From: an uncultured Desulfobacteraceae bacterium
GTDB lineage: Bacteria; Desulfobacterota; Desulfobacteria; Desulfobacterales; Desulfatirhabdiaceae
NCBI GenBank assembly: GCA_903953895.1
Contig: CAJBLH010000095.1
Span: 1 to 58,398 of the forward strand
Direction: 5' to 3'
DNA length: 58,398 nucleotides
Of the stretch, positions 35,689-44,737 are shown piece after piece. Both the position numbers and the translations under genes were made by a program. Within the stretch, counting starts at the first letter, position 1; the number at the start of each line of letters is the position of its first letter. The notes under the pieces were generated by a model. It did no database searches, had not been told where the DNA came from, and saw nothing but the letters and a program-made list of their open reading frames with translations.

Positions 35689-36128
35689 TTAAAATACCTC
35701 CATTGTTTGTTGGCTTTTCATAAGTTCAAATTAATACGCGAATGCAAAATACCGGTAGCTTGAGATTAGGTCTGTTCAGCACCTCCCTTCATTTCCCTGC
35801 GGCCCGATGTCTGCCGCTGTCTATTTGCAGCGAATGGGTTATAAGTGCTCAATTACGGAATCTAACAAAATCTACTTGATATAACCATCTGGAATATATC
35901 TCAAATGGCATGGTAATTGCTTTAAAATACAACACAATAGTGCATATAAGGTTGCATGAATATCACTCGCTGTTTTTCTTGTCAAGCACTTTTGAAAACG
36001 GTTTTCAGTATGATGATTCCATAATCGCAGATTGTGCCCGGTCAAAGTATAAATCTTGCCAAAAATTCGATAATTCCTTAATATGTTCCCAAAGTACAGC
36101 CGGGATTGGTCCAAGAAAAGAGAGCGGT
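35689..36128. other. divergent intergenic region, apr / Uma2
   Basis: No gene is convincing in these 440 bp. On the minus strand TTGTTA (35863-35868), 18 bases, TTATAA (35839-35844) is a possible aprB promoter, giving a leader of about 145 bases. The plus-strand half is AT-rich with nothing specific. Confidence 0.35.
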
Positions 36129-36725
36129 ATGATAGTTTCTCAACCCAAAATCGTTATCACACCTGAAGCATATCTGGTGACGGAAAGACAATCCGAGATT
36201 AAAAGCGAATATTTTTATGGTGAAATGTTTGCAATGGCAGATATAAGCCGGAAGCATAACATTATTTTGACTAATGTCGTCAGAATGATAGGGAATCAGT
36301 TGATGGATCGCCCCTGTAACGTGTATTCCAGCGACATGAAAGTCAAGATCGAAAAATTGGAAAAATATTCATATCCGGATATTGTCATTTCCTGCGAAGA
36401 AGAGCGATTTGCGGATGAACATGAAGACGTATTGCTGACGCCCTGGGTCATTGCTGAAATCCTTTCGGATTCAACCGAAGCCTACGACAGGGGCCTGAAA
36501 TTCGCCCATTTTCAATGCATACCCTCGTTTAAGGAATATGTTTTAATCTCTCAACGGTTTTGCAGAGTCGAAAAATATCTTCGTCAAAATGATACCACCT
36601 GGCTGTATTGTGAATATCACGATTTGAATGACATCATCCCCATCGAGATGATTCAATGTGAGCTGTCGGTCAAGGATATTTACGCCAAGATCGAATTTAA
36701 TGAAACCGAAAACCTACTTCGATAA
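36129..36725 (+). CDS. Uma2-family endonuclease
   Basis: 198 residues from ATG 36129 (AGAGCGG upstream); longer in-frame starts add sequence unlike the family. Full DUF820/Uma2 domain: TPEAYLVTERQSEIKSEYFYGEMFAM, HNIILTNVVRMIGNQL, VYSSDMKVKI, YPDIVISC and VIAEILSDSTEAYDRGLKFAHFQ. The last three carry the PD-(D/E)XK catalytic Asp and Glu-x-Leu and the following Lys. The last part, FKEYVLISQRFCRVEKYLR, is standard. Biological role unknown; such genes are highly copied in some bacteria. Lies alone upstream of moxR. Confidence 0.85.
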   Translation: MIVSQPKIVITPEAYLVTERQSEIKSEYFYGEMFAMADISRKHNIILTNVVRMIGNQLMDRPCNVYSSDMKVKIEKLEKYSYPDIVISCEEERFADEHEDVLLTPWVIAEILSDSTEAYDRGLKFAHFQCIPSFKEYVLISQRFCRVEKYLRQNDTTWLYCEYHDLNDIIPIEMIQCELSVKDIYAKIEFNETENLLR

Positions 36726-36773
36726 TGATATCTATTGATCATGAATGTTATCGATATTCCGTGAAGGGTACTT

Positions 36774-37631
36774 ATGACCACGACTGCATCAGATGTAAAT
36801 TCGTTTACCGGCGCAAAGCGTTATGTTCTGGATGAAGAGCTGGCAAGGATCGTCAATATCTCCATGGCGCTGGAAATGCCGCTGCTTTTAAAAGGCGAGC
36901 CCGGCACAGGCAAGACCATGCTGGCCCACGCCATTGCGGAAGTTCTGAAAATGCCGCTGATTATCCTCAACGTCAAATCCAGCATGAAACTGGTGGAAGC
37001 ACTGTATCAGTACGACACCCTGACCCGCCTCAACGACAGCCGTTTCGGCGACTCCATGCGGGATGTCAGCAATATTGAAAATTATATCAAAATGGGCAAA
37101 ATCGGTCAGGCCTTCATGGCGGATTTCCGTACTGTTCTGCTGATTGATGAAATCGACAAGGCGGATACGGATTTTCAAGACGACATGCTCGATGTCCTGG
37201 ATCAGATGGAATTTGATATCATTGAAATCGATAAAACCATCCGCGCCAGACACAGGCCGGTGTTCATCATTACTTCCAATGCCAAGAAAGATCTTTCCGA
37301 TCCGTTTCTAGGCCGGTGCAATTTTCATCATATCGCCTTTCCGGACCCCAAAATGATGCGACAGATCATCAAAGTACATTTTCCGGAAATGGACAACGAA
37401 CTGACTGAAAACGCCATTGCCGCCTTTTACAAGCTTCGGGAGCTCGACGCGGTTGAAAAGCGTCCGGCAACCCGGGAGCTGATCAACTGGATTCGGGCTT
37501 TGTCCGCCGACCCGGATTTCAAACCCAGCAGGTTGGCCAAGGGAGATGTTCCGTTTATGGGCATTCTCTTTAAAAAAAGCCAGGATTTCAGCCGTGCGGT
37601 TAATGCCGTCAGCCGCAGGCGATTGTTTTAG
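36774..37631 (+). CDS. MoxR-type AAA+ ATPase
   Basis: 285 residues. Walker A GEPGTGKTM (near residue 38), Walker B LLIDEIDKAD (near 122), sensor IITSNAKKDLSDPFLGRC. The C-terminal lid fits the MoxR/CoxD branch. Such ATPases act with VWA proteins as chaperones for cofactor insertion or complex activation. The VWA partner follows after 124 bp, and the pair is a common unit in Desulfobacterota; its client is not revealed by the neighbours. Confidence 0.88.
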   Translation: MTTTASDVNSFTGAKRYVLDEELARIVNISMALEMPLLLKGEPGTGKTMLAHAIAEVLKMPLIILNVKSSMKLVEALYQYDTLTRLNDSRFGDSMRDVSNIENYIKMGKIGQAFMADFRTVLLIDEIDKADTDFQDDMLDVLDQMEFDIIEIDKTIRARHRPVFIITSNAKKDLSDPFLGRCNFHHIAFPDPKMMRQIIKVHFPEMDNELTENAIAAFYKLRELDAVEKRPATRELINWIRALSADPDFKPSRLAKGDVPFMGILFKKSQDFSRAVNAVSRRRLF

Positions 37632-37639
37632 TCGTTACA

Positions 37640-37715
37640 TCGCGAAAAAATTTTAACCACGAAATATGCGAAAAATAATCTTCGCGACTTCGTGTCTTCG
37701 CGTGAGAAATTATTT
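37640..37715. repeat. CACGAA/TTCGTG-rich intergenic repeat
   Basis: TTAACCACGAAATATGCGAA ... CTTCGTGTCTTCGCGTG forms an imperfect inverted repeat of a type that recurs between genes in many genomes. Shorter related pieces with TTTTCACGGTAA occur at about 15335, 39040 and 48657. Confidence 0.45.
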
Positions 37716-37755
37716 TTATTTTCTGATTAATCATGAGGGAGCAACAAGGTAGCCT

Positions 37756-38949
37756 ATGTTTGTGGATTTTTTTTATCAGATCAAGGAAGCCGGCATTCCC
37801 GTCAGCCCAACGTCTTTTTTGACCCTTCACCGGGCGCTCCGACAGGGGCTGGTCATCAACCTCAGCGATTTTTACACGGCATCCCGATCCATTCTGGTGA
37901 AGAGCGAGCGGTATTTCGATTTGTTCGATCAGGTATTCGCCCATCATTTCAAGGGTGCGGAAATGCCTGATCAGGATGGCTTTGCGCTGGATGAAATGGC
38001 CAGAAATCTTTTGGATACCTGGCTGCAGGATCCCAAAGCCCTGGCCGATGCCCTGGGTATCGACGAGTCGGAACTGAAAAAAATGACACCCGAGGAGCTC
38101 ATCGAATATTTTAAGGAGCGCCTGAAAGATCAGACCGAACGGCATGACGGCGGCAGCAAGTGGATCGGCACCGGCGGTACTTCTCCTGTCGGGCATTCCG
38201 GCCGTCATCCTGGTGGCATGCGGGTGGGTGGTATGTCCCGAAACCGTTCCGCCATAAAAGTCGCCATGGAGCGGCGGTACCGGGATTATTCCCTGGATGG
38301 CCCCCTGACTCAGGCCATGGTCGGAGAGGCCATCAAGCGACTGCGCCATCTGGTTCCCTCCGGCCCCAAAGACCGGGTGAATGTGGAATCCACCATTTAC
38401 CAGACCATGAAAAACGCTGGAGAAATCGAAATCGTCTTTGACCGAAGTCTCAAAGACCGTCTCAAGGTCATTCTGGCCATCGACAATGGTGGATGGTCCA
38501 TGGATCCATATGTCGCTGTGGTGCAGACCCTGTTTGATTATGCCAAAGCCCAGTTTAAGGACATCAAGACATTTTTTTTCCACAACACTGTTTATGATTC
38601 CCTCTGGAAAGATGCGTCCCGATACAAGGAACCCAAGCGGGTGGAGGAATTTGCTGCATTCGATCCAGACACCCGACTGATTCTGGTCGGCGATGCCAGC
38701 ATGGCCCCGTATGAACTCATGGCACGGGACGGCTCCATCCACATTGAAGAGCGCACATCCAAGTCCAGCATCGAGCGGCTTAAATTCCTGTCCGAAACCT
38801 TCAAATACTGCGTCTGGCTGAATCCTGCGCCGGTTTCCATGTGGAACTATACCCCGACCATTTCTGCCATCGGCCGGATATTCCCCATGTTCGAGCTGTC
38901 CATTGACGGGCTGGAAAAAGCGGTTGCGCAATTGATGATGAAAAACTGA
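37756..38949 (+). CDS. VWA-domain protein, CoxE-like
   Basis: 397 residues. The N-terminal FFYQIKEAGIPVSPTSFLTLHRAL is the CoxE-type start. A central Gly-rich stretch (GTSPVGHSGRHPGGMRVGG) links to the C-terminal VWA fold with LAIDNGGWSMDPY near residue 240, a MIDAS loop of the D-N-G-G-x-S type, and later LVGDASMAPYELM. It partners with the upstream MoxR-type ATPase. Confidence 0.85.
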   Translation: MFVDFFYQIKEAGIPVSPTSFLTLHRALRQGLVINLSDFYTASRSILVKSERYFDLFDQVFAHHFKGAEMPDQDGFALDEMARNLLDTWLQDPKALADALGIDESELKKMTPEELIEYFKERLKDQTERHDGGSKWIGTGGTSPVGHSGRHPGGMRVGGMSRNRSAIKVAMERRYRDYSLDGPLTQAMVGEAIKRLRHLVPSGPKDRVNVESTIYQTMKNAGEIEIVFDRSLKDRLKVILAIDNGGWSMDPYVAVVQTLFDYAKAQFKDIKTFFFHNTVYDSLWKDASRYKEPKRVEEFAAFDPDTRLILVGDASMAPYELMARDGSIHIEERTSKSSIERLKFLSETFKYCVWLNPAPVSMWNYTPTISAIGRIFPMFELSIDGLEKAVAQLMMKN

Positions 38950-39085
38950 CTTGGGAGAATCTCTTCATGATCAAGGCAGCCGCAAATGTGTGATATCCCA
39001 TTCAACTGAACCAGTGCCGTGTATTTCATGGTTAACAGTATTTTCACGGTAAAACACACTGATATGGAAGCTTATTTCACGTGAG

Positions 39086-40894
39086 TTACCTAACAACCAC
39101 CAGGGTAATGTCGTCTGTCTGAGCCGAGGTCTGCCGGAAATCGGCGATTGCTGTAAAAACCGCATCGATGATCTCGGCCGATGAAGACAATTTATTTTGA
39201 CGAACAATCCGGCGGAGCCGTTCTTTACCAAACCGCTCTCCCATCGGGTTTTCCGCTTCCCATATGCCGTCGGTACCGATCAGGATGATCTCGTTTCCGG
39301 AATATCCGTCATCCTGATATTCCTGATAGTTCCATGAGTCATCGACACCCAGGGCCATGCCGCTGCCGCCCAGTTCCCGAAAAGCGTCGGAAACCACATC
39401 GTAAATCTCCGCGGCATCATGACCGGCCCGGACCCACTGAATCCTTTTGTTTTTACTGTCTATCACCATGACAAACAGCGTCATGAAATTACCGCTCAGG
39501 GCGGTATCCACGCCCAGCAGGCGGTTGACATCCCCAACGACCTGCGAAAGGGTTCCCGGCCGGATGATCCGGCTGCGCAGCAGCGCCCGGGTCGTTGTCA
39601 TCAACAGTGCGGATGAAATGCCGTGATCCGCCACATCGCCGACCACCACACCGATTCGGCTCTCCCCAAGCTCTGGAAATTGCAGAAAATCATAATAATC
39701 GCCGCCGGTATCGTCGCAGTAAACGCTTTTTCCGGCAATATCCAGCCCGCAGAAATCGATGGCGTGCTGCGGCAACAGATTCTGCTGAACTTCCCTGGCC
39801 AGATTCATGGCGTCTTTCAGATGCATCCGCTCTTCAAGGTACTGCGCCATGGCATTGAAGCTGGCGGTCAGTTCCCCCACCTCATCCCGGCTCTTGACCG
39901 GTATGGGCTGACTGAAATCACCGTTTGCCAGTTTTCCTGCGGCGATGGAGATGTCCTTGATCGCAGCCACGGTTTTGCCGGTGACCCATCGGATCAACAC
40001 AAGGATAGACAGGATGGAAGACAGGCCGATGATGATATAATAATTTCGAAAAGAGATGATCGGTGCAAGGATATCCTTTGCCGGAGCAATCATGACGAGG
40101 GTCCAGGGGGCTTCTTGAAGTCTGTAAAACCCGATGACTTCGGAAATGGGGAAAACGGAGCCAAAGATGATGCCGAGGGATCGATCTTTCAGTGCATTAA
40201 ATGCTTGTAACTCCATCGGATCTCCGGCCTCGCCCAACTGCCGGCGGCCTTCGGGATCCGTAGCCGCCAGAATCCGGCCGTTCAAATCCACCAAAAACGC
40301 TTTGTTGCTTTGCCACCAGCCGGAAGATTTTACGGTTTCAATCAGGTAATCAAAAGGCATCACCGCTTCCAGAGAACCGATTGTCTCTGGAGAGTCGCTT
40401 TTCAGATTGGCGGTGAGGGATACGGTCAGGCCGGCATCGCAGGATTCCTGGCAGGAAGGAGACACCTCGACGCTGATGGAAAGGCTTCCCTCACCGTGCA
40501 TCCCCATATGGGACAGATCCGGGGATAATTGAGCGGCCGGACTTTCATAAGCAGCGTTCATATCCGCCGAAAGATCGGAATGTCGATAAAGATTCAGATG
40601 GACGCGGCTGACACCGTCCACCTCCTTGAGTTGTGCCACAATGTCGTTCTGAACCCATGCAGCATATGGTTTTTCGGAAGTCCGCTGATACAGATGGAGC
40701 CAGATTTTCGGCATGTTCAGACGCATATCCACCTGGTGCGCGGCGCGCTGAAGCCGAAGCATGGCAGCCTCGCCCCACTGGTCCAGAAGCTGGGTGCGGG
40801 TATAATAAAAACCGGCGGTGCCCATCGACAGCAGCAATACCGCCACCGGCAGCAACACGAAAACAGACAGCCGTTGCCGGAGTGTTCTCGGCAT
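39086..40894 (-). CDS. SpoIIE/PP2C-type phosphatase with HAMP and periplasmic sensor domain
   Basis: 602 residues from ATG 40894, whose A is shared with the HNH stop (TGATG). Membrane helix 1 near 15-35, a periplasmic sensor region of about 250 residues (Cache-like, FLVDLNGRILAATDPEG), helix 2, HAMP (GDFSQPIPVKSRDEVGEL), and a C-terminal PP2C/SpoIIE domain with GDYYDF, VGDVADHG and TDGIWEAENPMGERFGKERL. It should dephosphorylate an anti-sigma-factor antagonist-type protein in response to an outside signal. It is last of a row of overlapping genes. Confidence 0.9.
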   Translation of the reverse strand: MPRTLRQRLSVFVLLPVAVLLLSMGTAGFYYTRTQLLDQWGEAAMLRLQRAAHQVDMRLNMPKIWLHLYQRTSEKPYAAWVQNDIVAQLKEVDGVSRVHLNLYRHSDLSADMNAAYESPAAQLSPDLSHMGMHGEGSLSISVEVSPSCQESCDAGLTVSLTANLKSDSPETIGSLEAVMPFDYLIETVKSSGWWQSNKAFLVDLNGRILAATDPEGRRQLGEAGDPMELQAFNALKDRSLGIIFGSVFPISEVIGFYRLQEAPWTLVMIAPAKDILAPIISFRNYYIIIGLSSILSILVLIRWVTGKTVAAIKDISIAAGKLANGDFSQPIPVKSRDEVGELTASFNAMAQYLEERMHLKDAMNLAREVQQNLLPQHAIDFCGLDIAGKSVYCDDTGGDYYDFLQFPELGESRIGVVVGDVADHGISSALLMTTTRALLRSRIIRPGTLSQVVGDVNRLLGVDTALSGNFMTLFVMVIDSKNKRIQWVRAGHDAAEIYDVVSDAFRELGGSGMALGVDDSWNYQEYQDDGYSGNEIILIGTDGIWEAENPMGERFGKERLRRIVRQNKLSSSAEIIDAVFTAIADFRQTSAQTDDITLVVVR

Positions 40895-41181
40895 CAGGAA
40901 CACGTCGGCCCCGCATTCCATTCCATAAGGAGTTTCTGCTTTTTTGCGGTATTACAGGCTTTGCAGGACGGCATGACATTGCCTTTGGTGGATCTTCCGC
41001 CACGGGACAGCGGCACGACATGGTCCATGGTCAATTCACCGGCGGGCGTGAGCAGCCCGCAATATCCGCAGATGCCTTTGGCGCACTGTCGCTTCCACCA
41101 CTGGGATGCGCGAAGCTCTCTGGCTTTCTGGCGTTCCCGTTCGATATCCTCATTTTCCAAATTGAAGGTAAAAGGTTTCAT
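40894..41181 (-). CDS. HNH endonuclease family protein
   Basis: 95 residues from ATG 41181 (overlaps the ATP-grasp stop as ATGA). Zinc-site pairs CGYCG and CKACN flank the HNH motif DHVVPLSRGG...GNVMPSC (Asp-His, Asn, Lys/His variant). Such small HNH proteins are often of unknown function. The N-terminal basic helix (IERERQKARELRASQWWKRQ) could bind DNA. An unusual operon partner for era. Confidence 0.85.
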   Translation of the reverse strand: MKPFTFNLENEDIERERQKARELRASQWWKRQCAKGICGYCGLLTPAGELTMDHVVPLSRGGRSTKGNVMPSCKACNTAKKQKLLMEWNAGPTCS

Positions 41182-42014
41182 CGTAAATTCTGATCGATAA
41201 TCCATTGGTGAATCTGTTCGACCAGCAGGGCGTAATAGGCTTCGGACCCCCCGATCCCCTGTCGGCCGAAAAAATAATTGATTTCAAGAAACAACGGAAC
41301 CGGCTGTGTTTCTTCCGAAGAAAACAAGATATCGAAGCCGGCCAGATCGATGCCGGTTTGCTCACAAAAAGTGCGGACCGCCTGAACCGCCGCATCCTGA
41401 AGCACCGGATCGGAATCCCGGTCCACCCGGGCCCCCTTGGAGAGACTGGCGTAAAAACACCCTGGCTGATCATGGGTCCGCCAGTACGAAAGTGTTTTCC
41501 GATAAATCACCACAACCCGCAGCGATCTGAAACCAGAAGGAATATACCGCTGAACCAAAAACCCGTATTGCCCGGTCGCCTCGTAGGCGGTGACCCGGTT
41601 AAGGCAGTGTTTCAGCTCATCCGCGGATGCAATCAGATGGACGTTATCCCCTTCCCCGCCCCAATCCATTTTCAGGACAAATGGGTAAGAAAACAACCTG
41701 CAATCCGTATCCTGAGAAAAATCCCGGTAATCGCTGAAACGCTCGAAAACAATCGTATCCGGATGGCGTGCGCCGGTTTCCCGAAACAGCCTGGCCTGCC
41801 CGAGCTTGCCGGGATAGGCGAATCGCGCCGTGTAATCGGGAAAAAAACGGGGGCAGTTCCGACTGACCATCCGAAAAAGTTCCGGCGGACACCCCTGGGA
41901 CAGAATAACGGCATCCGCAGATTGAATCAGCGCCAGGTCATTTTCATCCGGAAGCCTTCCGGCGCAAAGCCGATTCTCGTCGGCTTCAAAACAGGGATGA
42001 AACGACAGAATCAT
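41178..42014 (-). CDS. ATP-grasp family protein (RimK-like)
   Basis: 278 residues. ATP-grasp core: YPFVLKMDWGGEGDNVHLIASADEL (nucleotide-binding strand and glycine loop), GFLVQRYIPSGFRSLRVVVI, and metal-site acidic residues AGFDILFSS and LFLEINYFFG. The family ligates a carboxylate to an amine via an acyl phosphate; the substrate is unknown. It overlaps era by four bases and the HNH gene by four, so it belongs to the same operon. Confidence 0.82.
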   Translation of the reverse strand: MILSFHPCFEADENRLCAGRLPDENDLALIQSADAVILSQGCPPELFRMVSRNCPRFFPDYTARFAYPGKLGQARLFRETGARHPDTIVFERFSDYRDFSQDTDCRLFSYPFVLKMDWGGEGDNVHLIASADELKHCLNRVTAYEATGQYGFLVQRYIPSGFRSLRVVVIYRKTLSYWRTHDQPGCFYASLSKGARVDRDSDPVLQDAAVQAVRTFCEQTGIDLAGFDILFSSEETQPVPLFLEINYFFGRQGIGGSEAYYALLVEQIHQWIIDQNLR

Positions 42015-42919
42015 CCGTAACCGAATCTGGAAAGTGCCCGGGTGTCTTTGCTCCAGTTTTTTTCAACCCGGACATACAGCTTCAAAAAGACGCGCTTGCC
42101 GAGCATTCTCTCGATTTCCTTTCGGGCATCTTCCCCGATCCGCCCGAGTTTGCTGCCCTGTTTACCGATCAGAATGCCTTTCTGAGAATCGCGCTCTACA
42201 TGGATGGTGGCGTGTATCCGGGCCAGATCGGCTTTTTTTTCGTCGTCCTTGAACAAATCGATGGTCACGGCAACCGAGTACGGTATTTCCTGGCCAGTCT
42301 GGCGAAACACTTTTTCCCGGATGATTTCTCCGGCCAGAAACCGGACCGAAAGATCTGTCAGATTCTCTTCCGGAAAAAAGGCAGGGCCTAGCGGAAGAAC
42401 TTCTGACAATGCCTGAACCAGGGAATCCACTTGTTCACCGGTCTGGGCGGATACGGGAACTACGGCCACGAACGGATAAACGGCCGACCAGTCGGCAATC
42501 AGAGACAGCAGCGACGGGCGGGCGATCAGATCGATTTTGTTCAGGGCCAGAATGACCGGACGGTTCTGCTTCTGAAGCGCTGATTTCAGGATGGCCTCGG
42601 ATTCATGATCGGTATCCGATGCGTCCACCACCAGAAGCAGGACATCCACATCACTCATCACCGAAAGTGCAGTTTCGACAATCCGGACATTCAGCGGACT
42701 TTTGGCCGTATGAATCCCCGGCGTGTCGATAAACACCAGTTGGGAACCCGGACGGTTCACGATTCCCTGAATCCGGTTTCGGGTAGTCTGGGGTTTCTTG
42801 GAGGTAATGGAGAGTTTCTGCCCGATCATGGCATTCAACAATGTGGACTTACCGACATTGGGAGGCCCGACGATTCCGATAAACCCGGACCTGAAACCTT
42901 CCTCAGAGTGCTGCTGCAT
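42011..42919 (-). CDS. era: GTPase Era
   Basis: 302 residues from ATG 42919 (AAAGGA seven bases upstream; a longer frame extends antisense into engB). GTPase motifs GPPNVGKST (G1), TTRNRIQG (G2), DTPGIH (G3), NKID (G4). The C-terminal KH domain has GILIGKQGSKLGRIGEDARKEIE, which binds the 16S rRNA 3' end. Era assists 30S ribosome assembly. Overlaps the end of engB by 17 bases. Confidence 0.96.
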   Translation of the reverse strand: MQQHSEEGFRSGFIGIVGPPNVGKSTLLNAMIGQKLSITSKKPQTTRNRIQGIVNRPGSQLVFIDTPGIHTAKSPLNVRIVETALSVMSDVDVLLLVVDASDTDHESEAILKSALQKQNRPVILALNKIDLIARPSLLSLIADWSAVYPFVAVVPVSAQTGEQVDSLVQALSEVLPLGPAFFPEENLTDLSVRFLAGEIIREKVFRQTGQEIPYSVAVTIDLFKDDEKKADLARIHATIHVERDSQKGILIGKQGSKLGRIGEDARKEIERMLGKRVFLKLYVRVEKNWSKDTRALSRFGYG

Positions 42920-43496
42920 GGCATATCCTTTCAATGGCCTCCCAGATTGGTTCTTTACCGATCCGGGTTTTGGCCGAAAATAAAATGATTTGATCTCTGG
43001 GAATACCCGTCGTGGTGGAAACAAGGGTTAATTGGTGGAGCTGCTGAGATGTTTTCAGTTTATCGGTTTTTGTCAAGATGGGAATGGTTGGAATCTGGTG
43101 GTGACCAAGCCAGTTGAGCAGATACAGGTCTTTTTCATCTGGCGTCCGGCGGATATCCATGATCATGACAACCGCCTTCAGCGTGGGCCGCTCGGACAGA
43201 TAGGTTTCGATCATGGGTTTCCAGCTTTTCTGAATGGCAATCGGCACCTTGGCATATCCATATCCGGGCAGATCCACAAATGTCATTTGGCTGTTGATAT
43301 TAAAAAAATTGATCAACTGGGTCCGGCCGGGCGTGGTGCTGGTTTTGACCAGGCGCTTGCGGTTGACCAGAATGTTGATGAGCGAGGACTTTCCCACATT
43401 CGATTTACCGGCAAACGCAATTTCCGGCAAATCCGCCGGCGGGTACTGCGAAAGTCGGGTTGCACTGGTAATGAATTCAGCAGACAGGATATGCAT
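42903..43496 (-). CDS. engB: ribosome biogenesis GTPase EngB (YsxC/YihA)
   Basis: 197 residues. AFAGKSNVGKSSLINIL (G1), TSTTPGRTQLINFF (G2), VDLPGYGYAKV (G3), ILTKTDK (G4), FSAKT (G5). EngB is needed for 50S subunit assembly. It precedes era in a co-transcribed pair of ribosome GTPases. Confidence 0.96.
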   Translation of the reverse strand: MHILSAEFITSATRLSQYPPADLPEIAFAGKSNVGKSSLINILVNRKRLVKTSTTPGRTQLINFFNINSQMTFVDLPGYGYAKVPIAIQKSWKPMIETYLSERPTLKAVVMIMDIRRTPDEKDLYLLNWLGHHQIPTIPILTKTDKLKTSQQLHQLTLVSTTTGIPRDQIILFSAKTRIGKEPIWEAIERICHAAAL

Positions 43497-43530
43497 AAGC
43501 TTCCGATTTCGGAAAGAGATGAGCAGCCAG

Positions 43531-44676
43531 TTACTGACTTCTCGATTTTAAATAAGTGTCGAGGCGGTGCATCCCTTCGGCGATGTTTTCCAGGGAATTG
43601 GCATAGGAAAACCGCAGATACCCCTCGCCGTTCTTGCCAAAATCGATGCCGGGAGTCACCCCCACACAGGCTTTTTCCAGAATGTCAAACGCCAGTTGGT
43701 AGGAATCCATGGAAATGTGCCGCGCATTGGCGAACACATAAAATGCGCCGGTCGGCTCTACCGTGATGCCAAGACCGATTTCCCGCAGCCGTTTGATCAT
43801 GAATTTGCGTCGCTCATCATAAATCCGCTTCATGCGGGCCACATCTTCACCGGCATATTTCAGAGCGGCAATCCCCGCTTTCTGCACCATGGAATTGGCG
43901 GAAATGAAAAAATTCTGATGGATTTTCTGAAGGGCCCGCATATAGGCTTTGGGGGCGATCACATACCCCAGTCGCAGGCCGGTCATGGCATAGAGTTTCG
44001 AAAAGCCGTTCAGCACAAAGGCGTTGTCGGTAAATTCCAGGATGGAATGCTCTTTTCCTTCATACACCAGACCGTGGTAGATTTCATCGGAAACAATACA
44101 GGGAGAAAATTCGGCGATTTTTTTCATCCGGTCGGCAGACAGCAGGTTGCCCGTGGGATTGGAAGGAGAATTGATAAATATCGCACGGGTTCTGTCGGTA
44201 ATTTTTTCCCCGATCGCTTCGGGCAGGTATTGGAATCCGTCTTCTTCATAAACCGGAACCCGCACCGGTACCCCCTGTACGAACTGAATGAAATTGGGGT
44301 AACAGGCATAATGGGGATCGGATATGATCACTTCATCGCCGGGCTCTAAAAGTGCCGAAAACACCATGAACATAACCGGGGACGTGCCAGAGGAGACCAG
44401 TATCTGATCCGGCTCCACCTTCACCCGGTAGGTGGCGTCGTAATATTCACAGATGGCCTCCCGAAGTTCGAGCAGACCGAGACTGTGGGTGTAGTGGGTA
44501 AAGCCGTCCGCCAGCGCCTGGCAGGCGGCGTCCTTGACGCATTCCGGCGCGTTGAAATCCGGCTCCCCGACCTCGAGGTGAATGATGTGCCGGCCCTGGC
44601 ATTCCATTTCGCAGGCTTTTTCAAGAACATCCATTACGATAAACGACGTCATTTCCTGTGTTCGCTTTGAAATCAT
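43531..44676 (-). CDS. PLP-dependent aminotransferase, class I/II
   Basis: 381 residues. Substrate and cofactor motifs LEVGEPDFNAPE, SPSNPTG (170-176), SDEIYHGL (196-203) and the Schiff-base lysine Lys227 in NGFSKLYAMTGLRLGY; C-terminal YLRFSYANS. Looks like an aspartate or aromatic/alanine aminotransferase of the AspC/AlaT branch; exact substrate not determined. Lies 34 bp upstream of engB. Confidence 0.92.
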   Translation of the reverse strand: MISKRTQEMTSFIVMDVLEKACEMECQGRHIIHLEVGEPDFNAPECVKDAACQALADGFTHYTHSLGLLELREAICEYYDATYRVKVEPDQILVSSGTSPVMFMVFSALLEPGDEVIISDPHYACYPNFIQFVQGVPVRVPVYEEDGFQYLPEAIGEKITDRTRAIFINSPSNPTGNLLSADRMKKIAEFSPCIVSDEIYHGLVYEGKEHSILEFTDNAFVLNGFSKLYAMTGLRLGYVIAPKAYMRALQKIHQNFFISANSMVQKAGIAALKYAGEDVARMKRIYDERRKFMIKRLREIGLGITVEPTGAFYVFANARHISMDSYQLAFDILEKACVGVTPGIDFGKNGEGYLRFSYANSLENIAEGMHRLDTYLKSRSQ

Positions 44677-44737
44677 GGGTATGGGGTCTTCCTTGTCAGC
44701 GATTGTTATCGTCTAAAGAAAAAGAGTTGTTGCGTCT

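Noticed and set aside
35910-36128. N-terminal extension of the Uma2 gene by 73 codons
   Set aside because: The extra residues do not resemble the family; ATG 36129 gives the standard N-terminus.
37609-38931. A 440-codon minus-strand frame over the VWA gene
   Set aside because: Antisense of the clear CoxE-like frame; the apparent protein includes translated intergenic repeat sequence.
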